Assembly (NCBI RefSeq): GCF_030687295.1
Contig: NZ_CP117425.1
Span: 62,001-126,000 of the forward strand
DNA: 64,000 nt
Direction: 5' to 3'
From: Pseudomonas beijingensis
GTDB lineage: Bacteria > Pseudomonadota > Gammaproteobacteria > Pseudomonadales > Pseudomonadaceae
In this document: positions 55,040-64,000 of the stretch, piece by piece
How the letters are laid out: each line of letters begins with the position of its first letter
How positions within the stretch are numbered: position 1 is the first letter of the stretch
Translations under genes and position numbers: made by a program
Notes under the pieces: model-generated
What the model was told of the DNA's origin: nothing
Database searches by the model: none
The model's input: only the letters and a program-made list of their open reading frames with translations

Positions 55040-56032
55040 TCAGGCCCTGAACTGGCTGGGCGCCACGCCGCTCCAGCGCACGAAGGCATGGCGGAAGCTG
55101 GCGGTTTCGCTGAAGCCCAGGCGTTCGGCGATTCGATAGATCGGCAATTGGTCCTCGCAGAGCATCTGCTTGGCCCGCTCGAAGCGCAGTTCGTCCAGCA
55201 GCTCCTGGTAACTGCAGCCCAGGTCCTTGAGGTGGCGGCGCAAGGTGCGCGCCGAGCAGTTCATCTGTTCGGCCAGGCCTTCCAGGCCGGGGGCGGCGTC
55301 CAGTTGGGCGTCGAGCAACTGGCGGATCCGTCCCAGCCAGGCTTGGCGTCCGGTGAATTCGGTGTTCTGCCGGCGACAGCGTTCGGCCATGGCGTGGTGG
55401 GTAATGGGGTCGGCCAGGGGCAAGGGTTGTTCTAGCCAGTGGCGGTCGAAGGCGAACGCGTTATCGACGCTGTCGAAGCGCACCGGGCAGTCGAAGAGCG
55501 CGGTGTAGTGCGCCTGGTAATCGGGCGCCGGGTGTTCGAAGCGCGCAGCGTGCAAGGGCAACGCATGGCCGAGGAGGTCATTGCAGATCACCTTCAGCGA
55601 AACCATGCAGAACTCGGCATTGAACACCGCCAGGGCCGGGTTCTCCCGATAATCGCTGGCGCTGAACCAGATGTGCTTGCCATCGTCGTCCAGACTCAGT
55701 TCGAAGAGTGTTCCCAACAGCGCCGGATAACGCAGTGCCAGGCGCAAAGCGTCACCTAAGGTGGCACTGGTGAGCAGGGCATAGCCGAGCATGCCGTAGG
55801 ACGAAACGTGCATGCGCAGGCCCAGTTCCAGGCCGATGTCGCGCTTGAGGGCCACGGCGTTGGCGCAGACCTGCATCTCCTGGTTGGTGGTGATGCGCGT
55901 ATCGGCCCGGCTCAGGTCCGCCGCGCTGATGCCGCTGCCAGCCAACAAGGCATCGCTGGGCAACCCTGCGCTTTTAAAGGTGCTCAGCACCAGTGAGACG
56001 GCGTTGAGGGTGGTGAGGTGGGAATGAAGCAT
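55040..56032 (-). CDS. AraC family transcriptional regulator
   Basis: 330 residues. N-terminal arabinose-binding-like domain of the OruR/ArgR type (about 10-200: LGYALLTSATLGDALRLALRYPALLG) and a C-terminal double helix-turn-helix (about 240-328: LAEQMNCSARTLRRHLKDLGCSYQELLDELRFERAKQML, then IAERLGFSETASFRHAFVRWSGVAPSQFR). ATG at 56032 gives MLHSHLTTLN; the longer open frame is not conserved-looking. Next gene in the same direction is asparaginase (upstream), so it may regulate amide/amino acid use; this is only a guess. Confidence 0.9.
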   Translation of the reverse strand: MLHSHLTTLNAVSLVLSTFKSAGLPSDALLAGSGISAADLSRADTRITTNQEMQVCANAVALKRDIGLELGLRMHVSSYGMLGYALLTSATLGDALRLALRYPALLGTLFELSLDDDGKHIWFSASDYRENPALAVFNAEFCMVSLKVICNDLLGHALPLHAARFEHPAPDYQAHYTALFDCPVRFDSVDNAFAFDRHWLEQPLPLADPITHHAMAERCRRQNTEFTGRQAWLGRIRQLLDAQLDAAPGLEGLAEQMNCSARTLRRHLKDLGCSYQELLDELRFERAKQMLCEDQLPIYRIAERLGFSETASFRHAFVRWSGVAPSQFRA

Positions 56033-56125
56033 GTCCGTTTCCAGCCTGGGGGAGCTGGAAACGGAGCAAGTTATATGCCGGGTAAAAATCGGAAGTTCAA
56101 CACAACCTCTAATGTGGGAGTGAAC

Positions 56126-56216
56126 CTGTGGGAGCAAAGCTTGCTCGCGAAGAATGATGACGCGACCTTACAGTTGATCCGTGTCGCCTGCATCGCGAGC
56201 AAGCTTTGCTCCCACA
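56126..56216. repeat. REP pair, family 1 (inverted)
   Basis: GTGGGAGCAAAGCTTGCTCG facing its complement between asparaginase and the AraC gene. Confidence 0.9.
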
Positions 56217-56251
56217 AGAGCCCCTCCCACAGGTTTTTGCAGTGTCTAAGC

Positions 56252-57256
56252 TCAGCTCAGCTCGCCGCACAGGTCCAGTTCTACCAGCCGCCGAACCTCT
56301 TCCACCGGCAGGCCGGCGCCAATCAACGCCTGCAACTTGCCGAACGCGGCCTCGCGGGTCATGCCGCCGCCGGACAGCACGCCGACACCGCGCAAGCGGC
56401 TACCGGCTTCATACACGTCCAGCTCGACGCCCCCTTCATGGCATTGGGTTACCGCCACGACCACTACGCCGCTGTCCCGCGCCCGCTCGAGGCTGGCGAG
56501 GAAGGCCGGGTTGTCGCTCGGCCCGGTGCCGCTGCCGTAGCACTCCAGCACCAGGCCCTGGATACCGCTGCCGAGCAGGCCATCGAGGATCTGTGCACTG
56601 ATGCCGGGAAACAGCGGCAGCGCCGCGATGTTCGCCAGTTGCTTGGGCTGGTTGTAGTTCAACTGCGCCGGCAACGAGGAGGCTTTGACGCCACCGCCCT
56701 GGCGTTCCAGGCGCTTGAACGGGTGACGACCGAAGCTGCGCACCTTCGCGCAACGGGTCGGCGCCAGCAGCTCACCATGGAAGTACAGGTGTACGCCCGG
56801 CGCCAGGCCCTGGCCGAGGGCGACCAGCGCGCCGCTGAGGTTTTCCCAGGCGTCGCTGTCGGTCACGCCGGCGGGCAGCATCGAGCCGGTGAAGCAGACC
56901 CGCGCATGCAGGCCCAGCAGTTGGAAGCTCATCGCCGCCGCGCTGTAGGCCAGGGTGTCGGTGCCGTGCAGGATCAACACGCTGTCGCAGCCCTGCACGT
57001 CCACGGCATCGACCACCGCTTCGCGCAGTTGCTGCCAATAGGCCGGGGTCATGTTGGCGCTGTCGATCAGCGGCGACATTTCCCGGAAGCGCCATTGCGG
57101 CACGACGAGTTCGGGTTGGCTGTGCAGGTAGTCGCGCATCCGCGCTTCGAAACCGGATGCCGGGGCCAGGCCGTGGGCGCTGGCCTGCATGCCGATGGTG
57201 CCGCCGGTGTAGAGCACCATGACGTGCTGGGCGGCAGGGTAGGTCAAGGAATTCAT
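56252..57256 (-). CDS. Type I asparaginase
   Basis: 334 residues. Hydrolyses Asn to Asp and ammonia. Catalytic Thr pair: the first in VMVLYTGGTIGM, the second in LILHGTDTLAYSAAAM (HGTDT motif). No signal peptide after the chosen ATG (MNSLTYPAAQH), so cytoplasmic type I. Length and domain order match AnsA. Neighbours AGCS symporter and aspA suggest an Asn to Asp to fumarate route. Confidence 0.92.
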   Translation of the reverse strand: MNSLTYPAAQHVMVLYTGGTIGMQASAHGLAPASGFEARMRDYLHSQPELVVPQWRFREMSPLIDSANMTPAYWQQLREAVVDAVDVQGCDSVLILHGTDTLAYSAAAMSFQLLGLHARVCFTGSMLPAGVTDSDAWENLSGALVALGQGLAPGVHLYFHGELLAPTRCAKVRSFGRHPFKRLERQGGGVKASSLPAQLNYNQPKQLANIAALPLFPGISAQILDGLLGSGIQGLVLECYGSGTGPSDNPAFLASLERARDSGVVVVAVTQCHEGGVELDVYEAGSRLRGVGVLSGGGMTREAAFGKLQALIGAGLPVEEVRRLVELDLCGELS

Positions 57257-57391
57257 GGTTGTTCTCCGAGGACGAAAGCGGCAGCTTGGGTCAGCCGCCA
57301 CAACATAAGGCCGAGCATGACGCCGACCTTAGGTTGTGTCACGCCGGGCGCAGGGGATGCGCCCGGTTTTTTCCAAACAGCTTATTACCGA

Positions 57392-58843
57392 TCAGCGTTG
57401 CGCTGCGGCCACGCCAGCAGTCGCGGCGTCAGGCTTGGTAACCGGTGCCGACGGGGTAGCTGGCCATGCGTTGCGGTCCAGGTCCAGGTCCGGGAACTTG
57501 CTGGAGTCGAACACAGGTACCTTGATGCCGGCCGAACGCTGGTCATCGTAGTCACGCAGGATGCGCATGCCGACCTTGAACAGCAGGAACAGCGCGATCA
57601 GGTTCACGAACGCCAGCAGGGTCATGGTGATGTCGGCGAACGCGAACACGGTGCCGAGGTTTTCGATGGCGCCCCAGAAAATCAGGACCAGGACCAGCGC
57701 ACGGTAGCCCATCAGGACCTTGCGATTGTCACCCATCATGAAGCGCAGGTTGTTCTCGCCCAGGTAGTAGTTGTAGAGGATCGAGGTGAACACGAACAAC
57801 GACAGGGCCACGGAGATGAATATCCGGCCCCAGTCACCCACGACGGCCGCCAGGGAGTTCTGGGTCAGGGCAATGCCGTCGCCTTCGAAGCCCGGGGTGT
57901 AGAAGCCCGACAGCAGGATCAGCAGCGCGGTGCAGGTGCAGATCACGAAGGTGTCCAGGAACACGCTGAACGCCTGGACCACGCCTTGGGCGACCGGGTG
58001 TTCGACCGACGCGACGGCGGCGACGTTAGGCGCACTGCCCAGGCCGGCTTCGTTGGCGAACACGCCACGCTTGACGCCCATGACGATGGCGCTGCCGATC
58101 AGGCCGCCGAAGGCTTGGTCCAGACCGAAGGCGCTCTTGACGATAGTCGCCAGCATGCCCGGTACGTGTTCGAACTGCAGCACGATCACGTAGAGGGTCA
58201 CGGCGATATACGCCAGGGTCTTGACCGGTACCAGCAGGTCGGCAACCTTGGCGATGCGCTTGATTCCGCCGATGAACACCAGGCCCAGCAGCACCGCCAG
58301 GCCGAGGCCGGTGTAGGTGGTGTCAAAGCCGAAGGCGTTGTTCAGGGAATGGGTAACCGCGTGGGCTTGCAGGCCGTTGAAGGCGAAGCCGAAGGTGACC
58401 AGCAGCAGGAACGCCATGATCATGCCCAACCAGCGTTTCTGCAGGCCGTGCTGGATGTAATAGGACGGGCCGCCACGATACTGGCCTTCGGAGTCGCAGC
58501 GCTTGTAGAGCTGGCCGAGGGAGCACTCGAAGAAGCTGCTGGACATACCGACCAGAGCGGTTACCCACATCCAGAACACCGCACCAGGACCGCCGAGGGT
58601 CACGGCGATGCCGACACCGGCGATGTTGCCCGCGCCGACACGGCCGGCCAGGCTGAGCATCAGGGCCTGGAAGGAACTGAGCTGGTCAGTGCTGCTTTTC
58701 AGGCTGTCACGGAACACCGTGAACATGTGGAAGAAGTGACGGAACTGGACGAAACGCGAGCGGATCGTGAAGTAGCTTCCGAGCCCGACAATGAGCACGA
58801 TCAGCACTTTCCCTGAGAGGAAGTCGTTGATGACTTCGAGCAT
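57392..58843 (-). CDS. Alanine/glycine:cation symporter family (AGCS) protein
   Basis: 483 residues, about 10-11 membrane segments. AGCS blocks: LSLAGRVGAGNIAGVGIAVTLGGPGAVFWMWVTALVGMSSSFFECSL and NEAGLGSAPNVAAVASVEHPVAQGV. Imports Ala, Gly or related small amino acids with Na+. ATG at 58843 (MLEVINDFLSG); upstream residues are not typical. A C-terminal Ala/Thr-rich tail (ATPSAPVTKPDAATAGV) is poorly conserved in the family. Located between asparaginase and aspA, transcribed the same way. Confidence 0.92.
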   Translation of the reverse strand: MLEVINDFLSGKVLIVLIVGLGSYFTIRSRFVQFRHFFHMFTVFRDSLKSSTDQLSSFQALMLSLAGRVGAGNIAGVGIAVTLGGPGAVFWMWVTALVGMSSSFFECSLGQLYKRCDSEGQYRGGPSYYIQHGLQKRWLGMIMAFLLLVTFGFAFNGLQAHAVTHSLNNAFGFDTTYTGLGLAVLLGLVFIGGIKRIAKVADLLVPVKTLAYIAVTLYVIVLQFEHVPGMLATIVKSAFGLDQAFGGLIGSAIVMGVKRGVFANEAGLGSAPNVAAVASVEHPVAQGVVQAFSVFLDTFVICTCTALLILLSGFYTPGFEGDGIALTQNSLAAVVGDWGRIFISVALSLFVFTSILYNYYLGENNLRFMMGDNRKVLMGYRALVLVLIFWGAIENLGTVFAFADITMTLLAFVNLIALFLLFKVGMRILRDYDDQRSAGIKVPVFDSSKFPDLDLDRNAWPATPSAPVTKPDAATAGVAAAQR

Positions 58844-59126
58844 GAGTATTCCTCGCTGTTTTTTGTTTAAGCAAATGCTGGCCATTTGGAAACATCGCGT
58901 TACATCGGTCGGCGCGCGCCCCGACAGGTGAGGCGAAGTTTCGTCCCGGTCCATTTTCGCGGGTTTGTTATTAGTTCGGTTTTCGCATGTTTAAGGGTTT
59001 CGTTGCGGACGACCGCTCATGCGAAGAGGGGCGGCACTATACCTATCAGTGCGGTGCCCGTCTGCACAGTTGTGGTGCGTCCGACGAAGCGGACCCTTTG
59101 AAACACCTGGCCTTACGGTCAGGTTC

Positions 59127-59217
59127 TTGTGGGGGAAAGCCTGCTCGCGTTGGCTGGCGACGCGGTTTACAACGGGCAGCGCGTCGTCGTTTATCGCGAG
59201 CAGGTTCCTTCCCACAG
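59127..59217. repeat. Degenerate REP pair, family 1
   Basis: TTGTGGGGGAAAGCCTGCTCGC facing GCGAGCAGGTTCCTTCCCAC. Both arms carry substitutions, so probably an old copy. Confidence 0.7.
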
Positions 59218-59245
59218 GTTCGGTCATCCTTTGCGGCTATCAATT

Positions 59246-59280
59246 AAAAAAAGGGCTTGGGGAAGATCCCCAAGCCCTCA
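59246..59280 (-). terminator. Intrinsic terminator of aspA
   Basis: AGGGCTTGGGGA-AGA-TCCCCAAGCCCT stem of 12 bp preceded by seven A, a U tract on the minus strand; starts 52 bases after the aspA stop. Confidence 0.92.
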
Positions 59281-59331
59281 AAAGGTGAGAGGTGTCTAGT
59301 CCCTCGACCTGGTGAGCGGTGGCCGTGTCGA

Positions 59332-60756
<1,425 letters not shown>

Positions 60757-60936
60757 GACGGAAATCATCTCGATAAGGACCCGGTCTGAGCCGGAACGCT
60801 GTGGATCCTAGGCTCTGGGAGAAAATAGGGCCAATGCTGTTAAACACTGGCCTATGCATATTCGGCATAATGCCGGTGTGACGCCGGCGGTGCGGCGAAC
60901 GTGTGACCTGTTTTGGTGCGTGTAGGGGAGGACGTG

Positions 60937-61856
60937 ATGAATCTTGAAAGCAAAATGGCTTGAGGACTTCAGTGCCCTGGCCGCTACCCGCAGTTTTTCC
61001 CAGGCGGCCGAGCGGCGTTTCGTGACGCAGCCGGCGTTCAGCCGACGGATCCGCAGCCTTGAGGCGGCGCTGGGGCTGACCCTGGTCAATCGTTCACGTA
61101 CGCCCGTCGAGCTGACGGCGGCGGGGCAGTTGTTCCTGGTGACGGCGCGTACGGTGGTGGAGCAGTTGGGTGAAGTGTTGCGCCATTTGCATCACCTGGA
61201 AGGCGGGCAGGGCGAAGTCATCCAAGTGGCCGCCGCCCACTCCCTGGCGCTGGGCTTCTTCCCGCGTTGGATCGCGCAACTGCGCAATGAAGGGGATGAA
61301 CATCGCCACGCGACTGGTGGCGACCAACGTCGGCGACGCCGTCCACGCCTTGCGGGAAGGTGGCTGCGACTTGATGCTGGCCTTCTACGATCCGGATTCA
61401 GCCATGCAGATGGACCCGGAGATTTTCCCGTCGCTGCACCTGGGCCAGACCGAAATGCTGCCGGTGTGCGCCGCCGATGCCAACGGCAACCCGCTGTTCG
61501 ACCTTGAAGGCGAGGCCAGCGTGCCGCTGCTGGCCTACAGCGCCGGGGCCTTCCTGGGGCGTTCGGTCAACCAGTTGCTGCGTCAGCGGGCGCTGCGTTT
61601 TACCACGATCTACGAGACGGCCATGGCCGACAGCCTGAAAAGCATGGCCCTGGAAGGCCTGGGCATCGCCTGGGTGCCGCACCTGAGCGTACGTGCCGAA
61701 CTGGCCCGGGGTGAGCTGGTGATCTGCGGCGGCACGCAATGGCACGTGCCCCTGGAGATCCGCCTGTACCGCTGCGCCCTGGTGCGCAAGGCCAATGTGC
61801 GACTGCTGTGGCGCAAGCTCGAAGGCGGCGCGGCGCAGGGTGCCATCGGATCCTGA
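60937..61856 (+). pseudogene. LysR family regulator divergent from aspA, two +1 frameshifts
   Basis: The ATG at 60937 reads MNLESK, then an extra A (AAAA, 60952-60955) leads to a stop; without it KWLEDFSALAATRSFSQAAERRFVTQPAFSRRI follows as a normal HTH. A second extra base in GGGG (61292-61295) interrupts LRNEG-MNIATRLVATNVGDAVHALREGGCDLM. Removing both gives 305 residues, ordinary LysR length, with an intact effector domain. GGGGAGGACG precedes the ATG. Most likely a functional gene with sequence errors, probably regulating amino acid or aspartase-linked genes. Confidence 0.85.
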
Positions 61857-61910
61857 AAACAACGCAGACCCTTTGTGGGAATGTCACGGATATCAGGCAT
61901 CACAGAGCCC

Positions 61911-62000
61911 CTGTGGGAGCGAGCTTGCTCGCGATGACGGACTGACATTCAAAGTTGCATTGACTGACCTGTCGCTATCGCGAGCAAGCTCGCTCCCACA
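61911..62000. repeat. REP pair, family 1 (inverted)
   Basis: Perfect GTGGGAGCGAGCTTGCTCG arms between the LysR gene and the purE promoter region. Confidence 0.92.
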
Positions 62001-62080
62001 ATGGATCAGCGCTATTCCCTCGCTGACCTGCAGGTCAATAAAACCGCCGCTTAACTGCAAACGACAGATGGTCGGCGAAA

Positions 62081-62109
62081 GTGCGTTTAACGCACCATTT
62101 TCGGTATAC
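62081..62109 (+). promoter_or_regulatory. purE promoter region with palindrome
   Basis: GTGCG-TTTAA-CGCAC (62081-62095) is a perfect palindrome just upstream of TATACT (62104-62109), a good -10. I see no strong -35, so a bound protein may matter. Start point would be near 62116, about 110 bases before purE. Confidence 0.5.
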
Positions 62110-62150
62110 TGCCCGGCCTTCGGTCGGTTCGCCCGGCCATAATTCGTACA

Positions 62151-62187
62151 ACAAGCCACGCCGGTTTCCTGCGTGGCTTGTTGGTTT
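62151..62187 (+). terminator. Terminator-type hairpin in the purE leader (attenuator candidate)
   Basis: ACAAGCCACGC and GCGTGGCTTGT form a perfect 11-bp stem around a 9-base loop, followed by TGGTTTTT. It lies between the promoter and the purE ribosome site (AGAGAAGAGG), so it could stop transcription before the genes under some condition. Confidence 0.65.
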
Positions 62188-62227
62188 TTGACGCGCCTGC
62201 GGGCGCCCAGAGAGAAGAGGCACGACG

Positions 62228-62720
62228 ATGAGTGCACTGGTTGGCGTGATCATGGGCTCCAAGTCCGATTGGTCCACCCTTAGCCACACCGCCGATATGC
62301 TGGAAAAGCTCGGCATCCCTTACGAGGTGAAAGTGGTCTCCGCCCACCGTACCCCGGACCTGCTGTTCCAGTACGCCGAAGAGGCCGAGGCGCGTGGCAT
62401 CGAGGTGATCATCGCCGGTGCCGGTGGCGCGGCCCACTTGCCGGGCATGTGCGCGGCCAAGACCCACCTGCCGGTGCTGGGCGTGCCGGTCCAGTCGTCG
62501 ATGCTCTCGGGCGTCGATTCGTTGCTGTCGATCGTGCAGATGCCAGCCGGCATCCCGGTCGCCACCCTGGCCATCGGCAAGGCCGGCGCGATCAACGCGG
62601 CCCTGCTATCGGCGAGCATCCTGGGCGCCAAGCATCCACAATTTCATACCGTGCTGAAAAAAATTCCGCGCTGAGCAGACAGACAGCGTCCTGGACAATC
62701 CAGACCCACGCATTGCCTGA
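62228..62720 (+). CDS. purE: N5-carboxyaminoimidazole ribonucleotide mutase, 3' end frameshifted
   Basis: Class I PurE: converts N5-CAIR to CAIR in purine synthesis. Substrate-site motifs [10 protein letters not shown] and [13 protein letters not shown], and [11 protein letters not shown], are intact. As given, the frame ends at 62674 after 148 residues because of seven A (62657-62663). With six A it continues [13 protein letters not shown] to a TGA at 62718-62720, 163 residues, exactly the usual length. Followed 12 bases later by purK. Confidence 0.93.
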
Positions 62721-62732
62721 GGTTGTTGACGA

Positions 62733-63818
62733 ATGAAGATCGGTGTAATCGGTGGCGGCCAGTTGGGTCGCATGTTGGCCCTGGCAGGTACGCCGCTGGG
62801 GATGAACTTCGCTTTCCTGGACCCGGCGCCGGACGCCTGTGCCGCGGCGCTGGGTGAACACCTGCGGGCTGACTATGGCGACCAGGATCACCTGCGCCAA
62901 TTGGCCGATGAAGTCGACTTGGTGACCTTCGAATTCGAAAGCGTCCCGGCCGAAACCGTGGCCTTCCTGTCCCAGTTCGTCCCGGTCTACCCGAGCGCCG
63001 AAGCCTTGCGGATCGCCCGTGACCGCTGGTTCGAAAAGAACATGTTCAAGGACCTGGGCATCCCCACGCCGGCCTTCGCCGACATTCAGTCCCAGGCCGA
63101 CCTGGACGCCGCCGTCGCCGCCATCGGCCTGCCGGCCGTGCTCAAGACCCGCACCCTGGGTTACGACGGCAAGGGCCAGAAAGTCCTGCGCACGCCTGAA
63201 GACGTGGTCGGTACGTTCGCCGAACTCGGCAGCGTGGCCTGCCTGCTGGAAGGTTTCGTGCCGTTCACCGGGGAAGTCTCGCTGATCGCCGTGCGTGCCC
63301 GCGACGGTGAGATCCGCTTCTACCCGCTGGTGCACAACACCCACAAGGACGGCATCCTCAAGCTGTCCGTCGCCAGCACCGATCATCCGTTGCAGGCCCT
63401 GGCCGAGGATTACTCCAGCCGGGTGCTCAAGCAACTCGACTATGTCGGCGTGATGGCGTTCGAGTTCTTTGAAGTGGACGGTGGCCTCAAGGCCAACGAA
63501 ATCGCACCTCGGGTCCACAACTCCGGGCACTGGACCACCGAAGGCGCCGAGTGCAGCCAGTTCGAAAACCACCTGCGGGCGGTGGCCGGGCTGCCGCTGG
63601 GCTCGACCGCCAAGGTCGGTGAGAGCGCGATGCTCAATTTCATCGGCAAGGTCCCGGACAGCGACAAGGTCCTGGCGATTGCCGACTGTCATTTGCATCA
63701 CTATGGCAAGGCGTTCAAGGTCGGGCGCAAGGTCGGCCACGCCAACCTGCGCTGCGCAGACCGGGCCACACTGGCCCAGCAGATCATCAAGGTCGAGACG
63801 CTGATCGCCGAACAATAA
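62733..63818 (+). CDS. purK: N5-carboxyaminoimidazole ribonucleotide synthase
   Basis: 361 residues. ATP-grasp enzyme making N5-CAIR from AIR, bicarbonate and ATP, the substrate of PurE. N-terminal GVIGGGQLGRMLALAG, central ATP-grasp LPAVLKTRTLGYDGKGQ, and FEFFEVDGGLKANEIAPRVHNSGHWT with metal-binding Glu and Asn. Full length, intact. Second gene of the purEK operon. Confidence 0.97.
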   Translation: MKIGVIGGGQLGRMLALAGTPLGMNFAFLDPAPDACAAALGEHLRADYGDQDHLRQLADEVDLVTFEFESVPAETVAFLSQFVPVYPSAEALRIARDRWFEKNMFKDLGIPTPAFADIQSQADLDAAVAAIGLPAVLKTRTLGYDGKGQKVLRTPEDVVGTFAELGSVACLLEGFVPFTGEVSLIAVRARDGEIRFYPLVHNTHKDGILKLSVASTDHPLQALAEDYSSRVLKQLDYVGVMAFEFFEVDGGLKANEIAPRVHNSGHWTTEGAECSQFENHLRAVAGLPLGSTAKVGESAMLNFIGKVPDSDKVLAIADCHLHHYGKAFKVGRKVGHANLRCADRATLAQQIIKVETLIAEQ

Positions 63819-63869
63819 TCTGGGACGGCGGTGGAACCATTCGTCGGCTAATCTCTCTCATGGCTAAGT

Positions 63870-63893
63870 GCCAAAGCCTGACCGGGCTTTGGC
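63870..63893. other. Hairpin between purK and the next gene
   Basis: GCCAAAGC-N8-GCTTTGGC, 8-bp perfect stem 50 bases after purK; no U run, so a weak terminator at best. Confidence 0.45.
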
Positions 63894-63920
63894 TTACTGA
63901 CTTAACCAGAGGGGAATGCC

Positions 63921-64000
63921 ATGGGAATCATCGGAACCATTTTTATCGGCTTGATCGTTGGCCTGCTGGCGCGCTTCCTGAAACCGGGCGATGACAGCAT
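63921..64000 (+). CDS. GlsB/YeaQ/YmgE family stress membrane protein, start only
   Basis: The 26 visible residues MGIIGTIFIGLIVGLLARFL then KPGDD are the first helix and loop of the transglycosylase-associated (GlsB/YeaQ) family, small proteins of about 80 residues with two to three helices and links to general stress. AGAGGGGAATGCC precedes the ATG. The rest lies beyond the right edge. Confidence 0.85.
   Translation, partial: MGIIGTIFIGLIVGLLARFLKPGDDS

Noticed and set aside
56018..58816. 932-codon plus-strand open frame over asparaginase and AGCS genes
   Set aside because: Shadow frame; both minus-strand genes are clear family members.

Overview
The window looks like a chromosome segment of a fluorescent-group Pseudomonas (P. 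fluorescens/corrugata-like). The evidence is GC-rich coding, the block hemF-aroE / qor / tsaC-dprA-LysM / def-fmt-rsmB-trkA, the complete aa3 cytochrome oxidase cluster, and many inverted REP pairs of two families (cores GTGGGAGCGAGCTTGCTCG and TGGCGAGGGGATTTATCC). I saw no rRNA, tRNA, CRISPR array or intact insertion sequence.

Layout. 0-6.4 kb: M16 peptidase (cut by the left edge), Na/Pi cotransporter-type protein, TerC, CitMHS citrate carrier, a DOPA-dioxygenase-like protein and an NAD(P)-binding protein. 6.5-11.8 kb: choline-O-sulfate module (LysR regulator, choline sulfatase betC, choline-binding protein, SulP permease). 11.9-22.4 kb: conserved housekeeping run for shikimate and heme synthesis, tRNA t6A, DNA uptake, protein-start formylation and deformylation, rRNA methylation and K+ uptake. 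22.5-34.4 kb: accessory region, AT-richer in places, with short palindromic repeats. It holds an orphan membrane protein, a large delta-60/RTX protein with AlgE-type R modules, four small proteins (DUF1963, NADAR and two unknown), a DUF6124 gene with a strikingly structured leader, a TonB receptor, a DUF2459 lipoprotein and a GNAT. Two stretches of it are each bracketed by a partial duplicate of a neighbouring gene's 3' end. 34.4-43 kb: sco1, ctaB, ctaA, SURF1 and ctaE/G/D/C, all leftward, building cytochrome c oxidase with heme A. 43-48.8 kb: a conserved hypothetical protein, a carbonic anhydrase/SulP pair, a radical SAM gene behind a perfect LexA box, and a frameshifted phosphatase. 48.8-55 kb: two M3 oligopeptidases around a small zinc ribbon, a gamma-carbonic anhydrase and a HAD phosphatase. 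55-64 kb: AraC regulator, asparaginase, AGCS symporter and aspartase (Asn to Asp to fumarate), a LysR regulator, purE-purK, and the start of a GlsB/YeaQ membrane protein.

Quality note. Four genes between 48.2 and 62.7 kb (phosphatase, zinc ribbon, LysR, purE) lose their expected frame through five single-base insertions, each in a short homopolymer. Removing one base restores the family-length protein each time. This looks more like sequence error than gene decay. Coordinates for these genes cover the whole intended gene.

Most interesting unexplained signals: the DUF6124 mRNA leader, which can fold over its own ribosome binding site; the duplicated gene ends bracketing accessory DNA; the delta-60 plus AlgE R-module protein without an epimerase domain; and eight perfect TTATCCACA boxes, seven of them within 10 kb.
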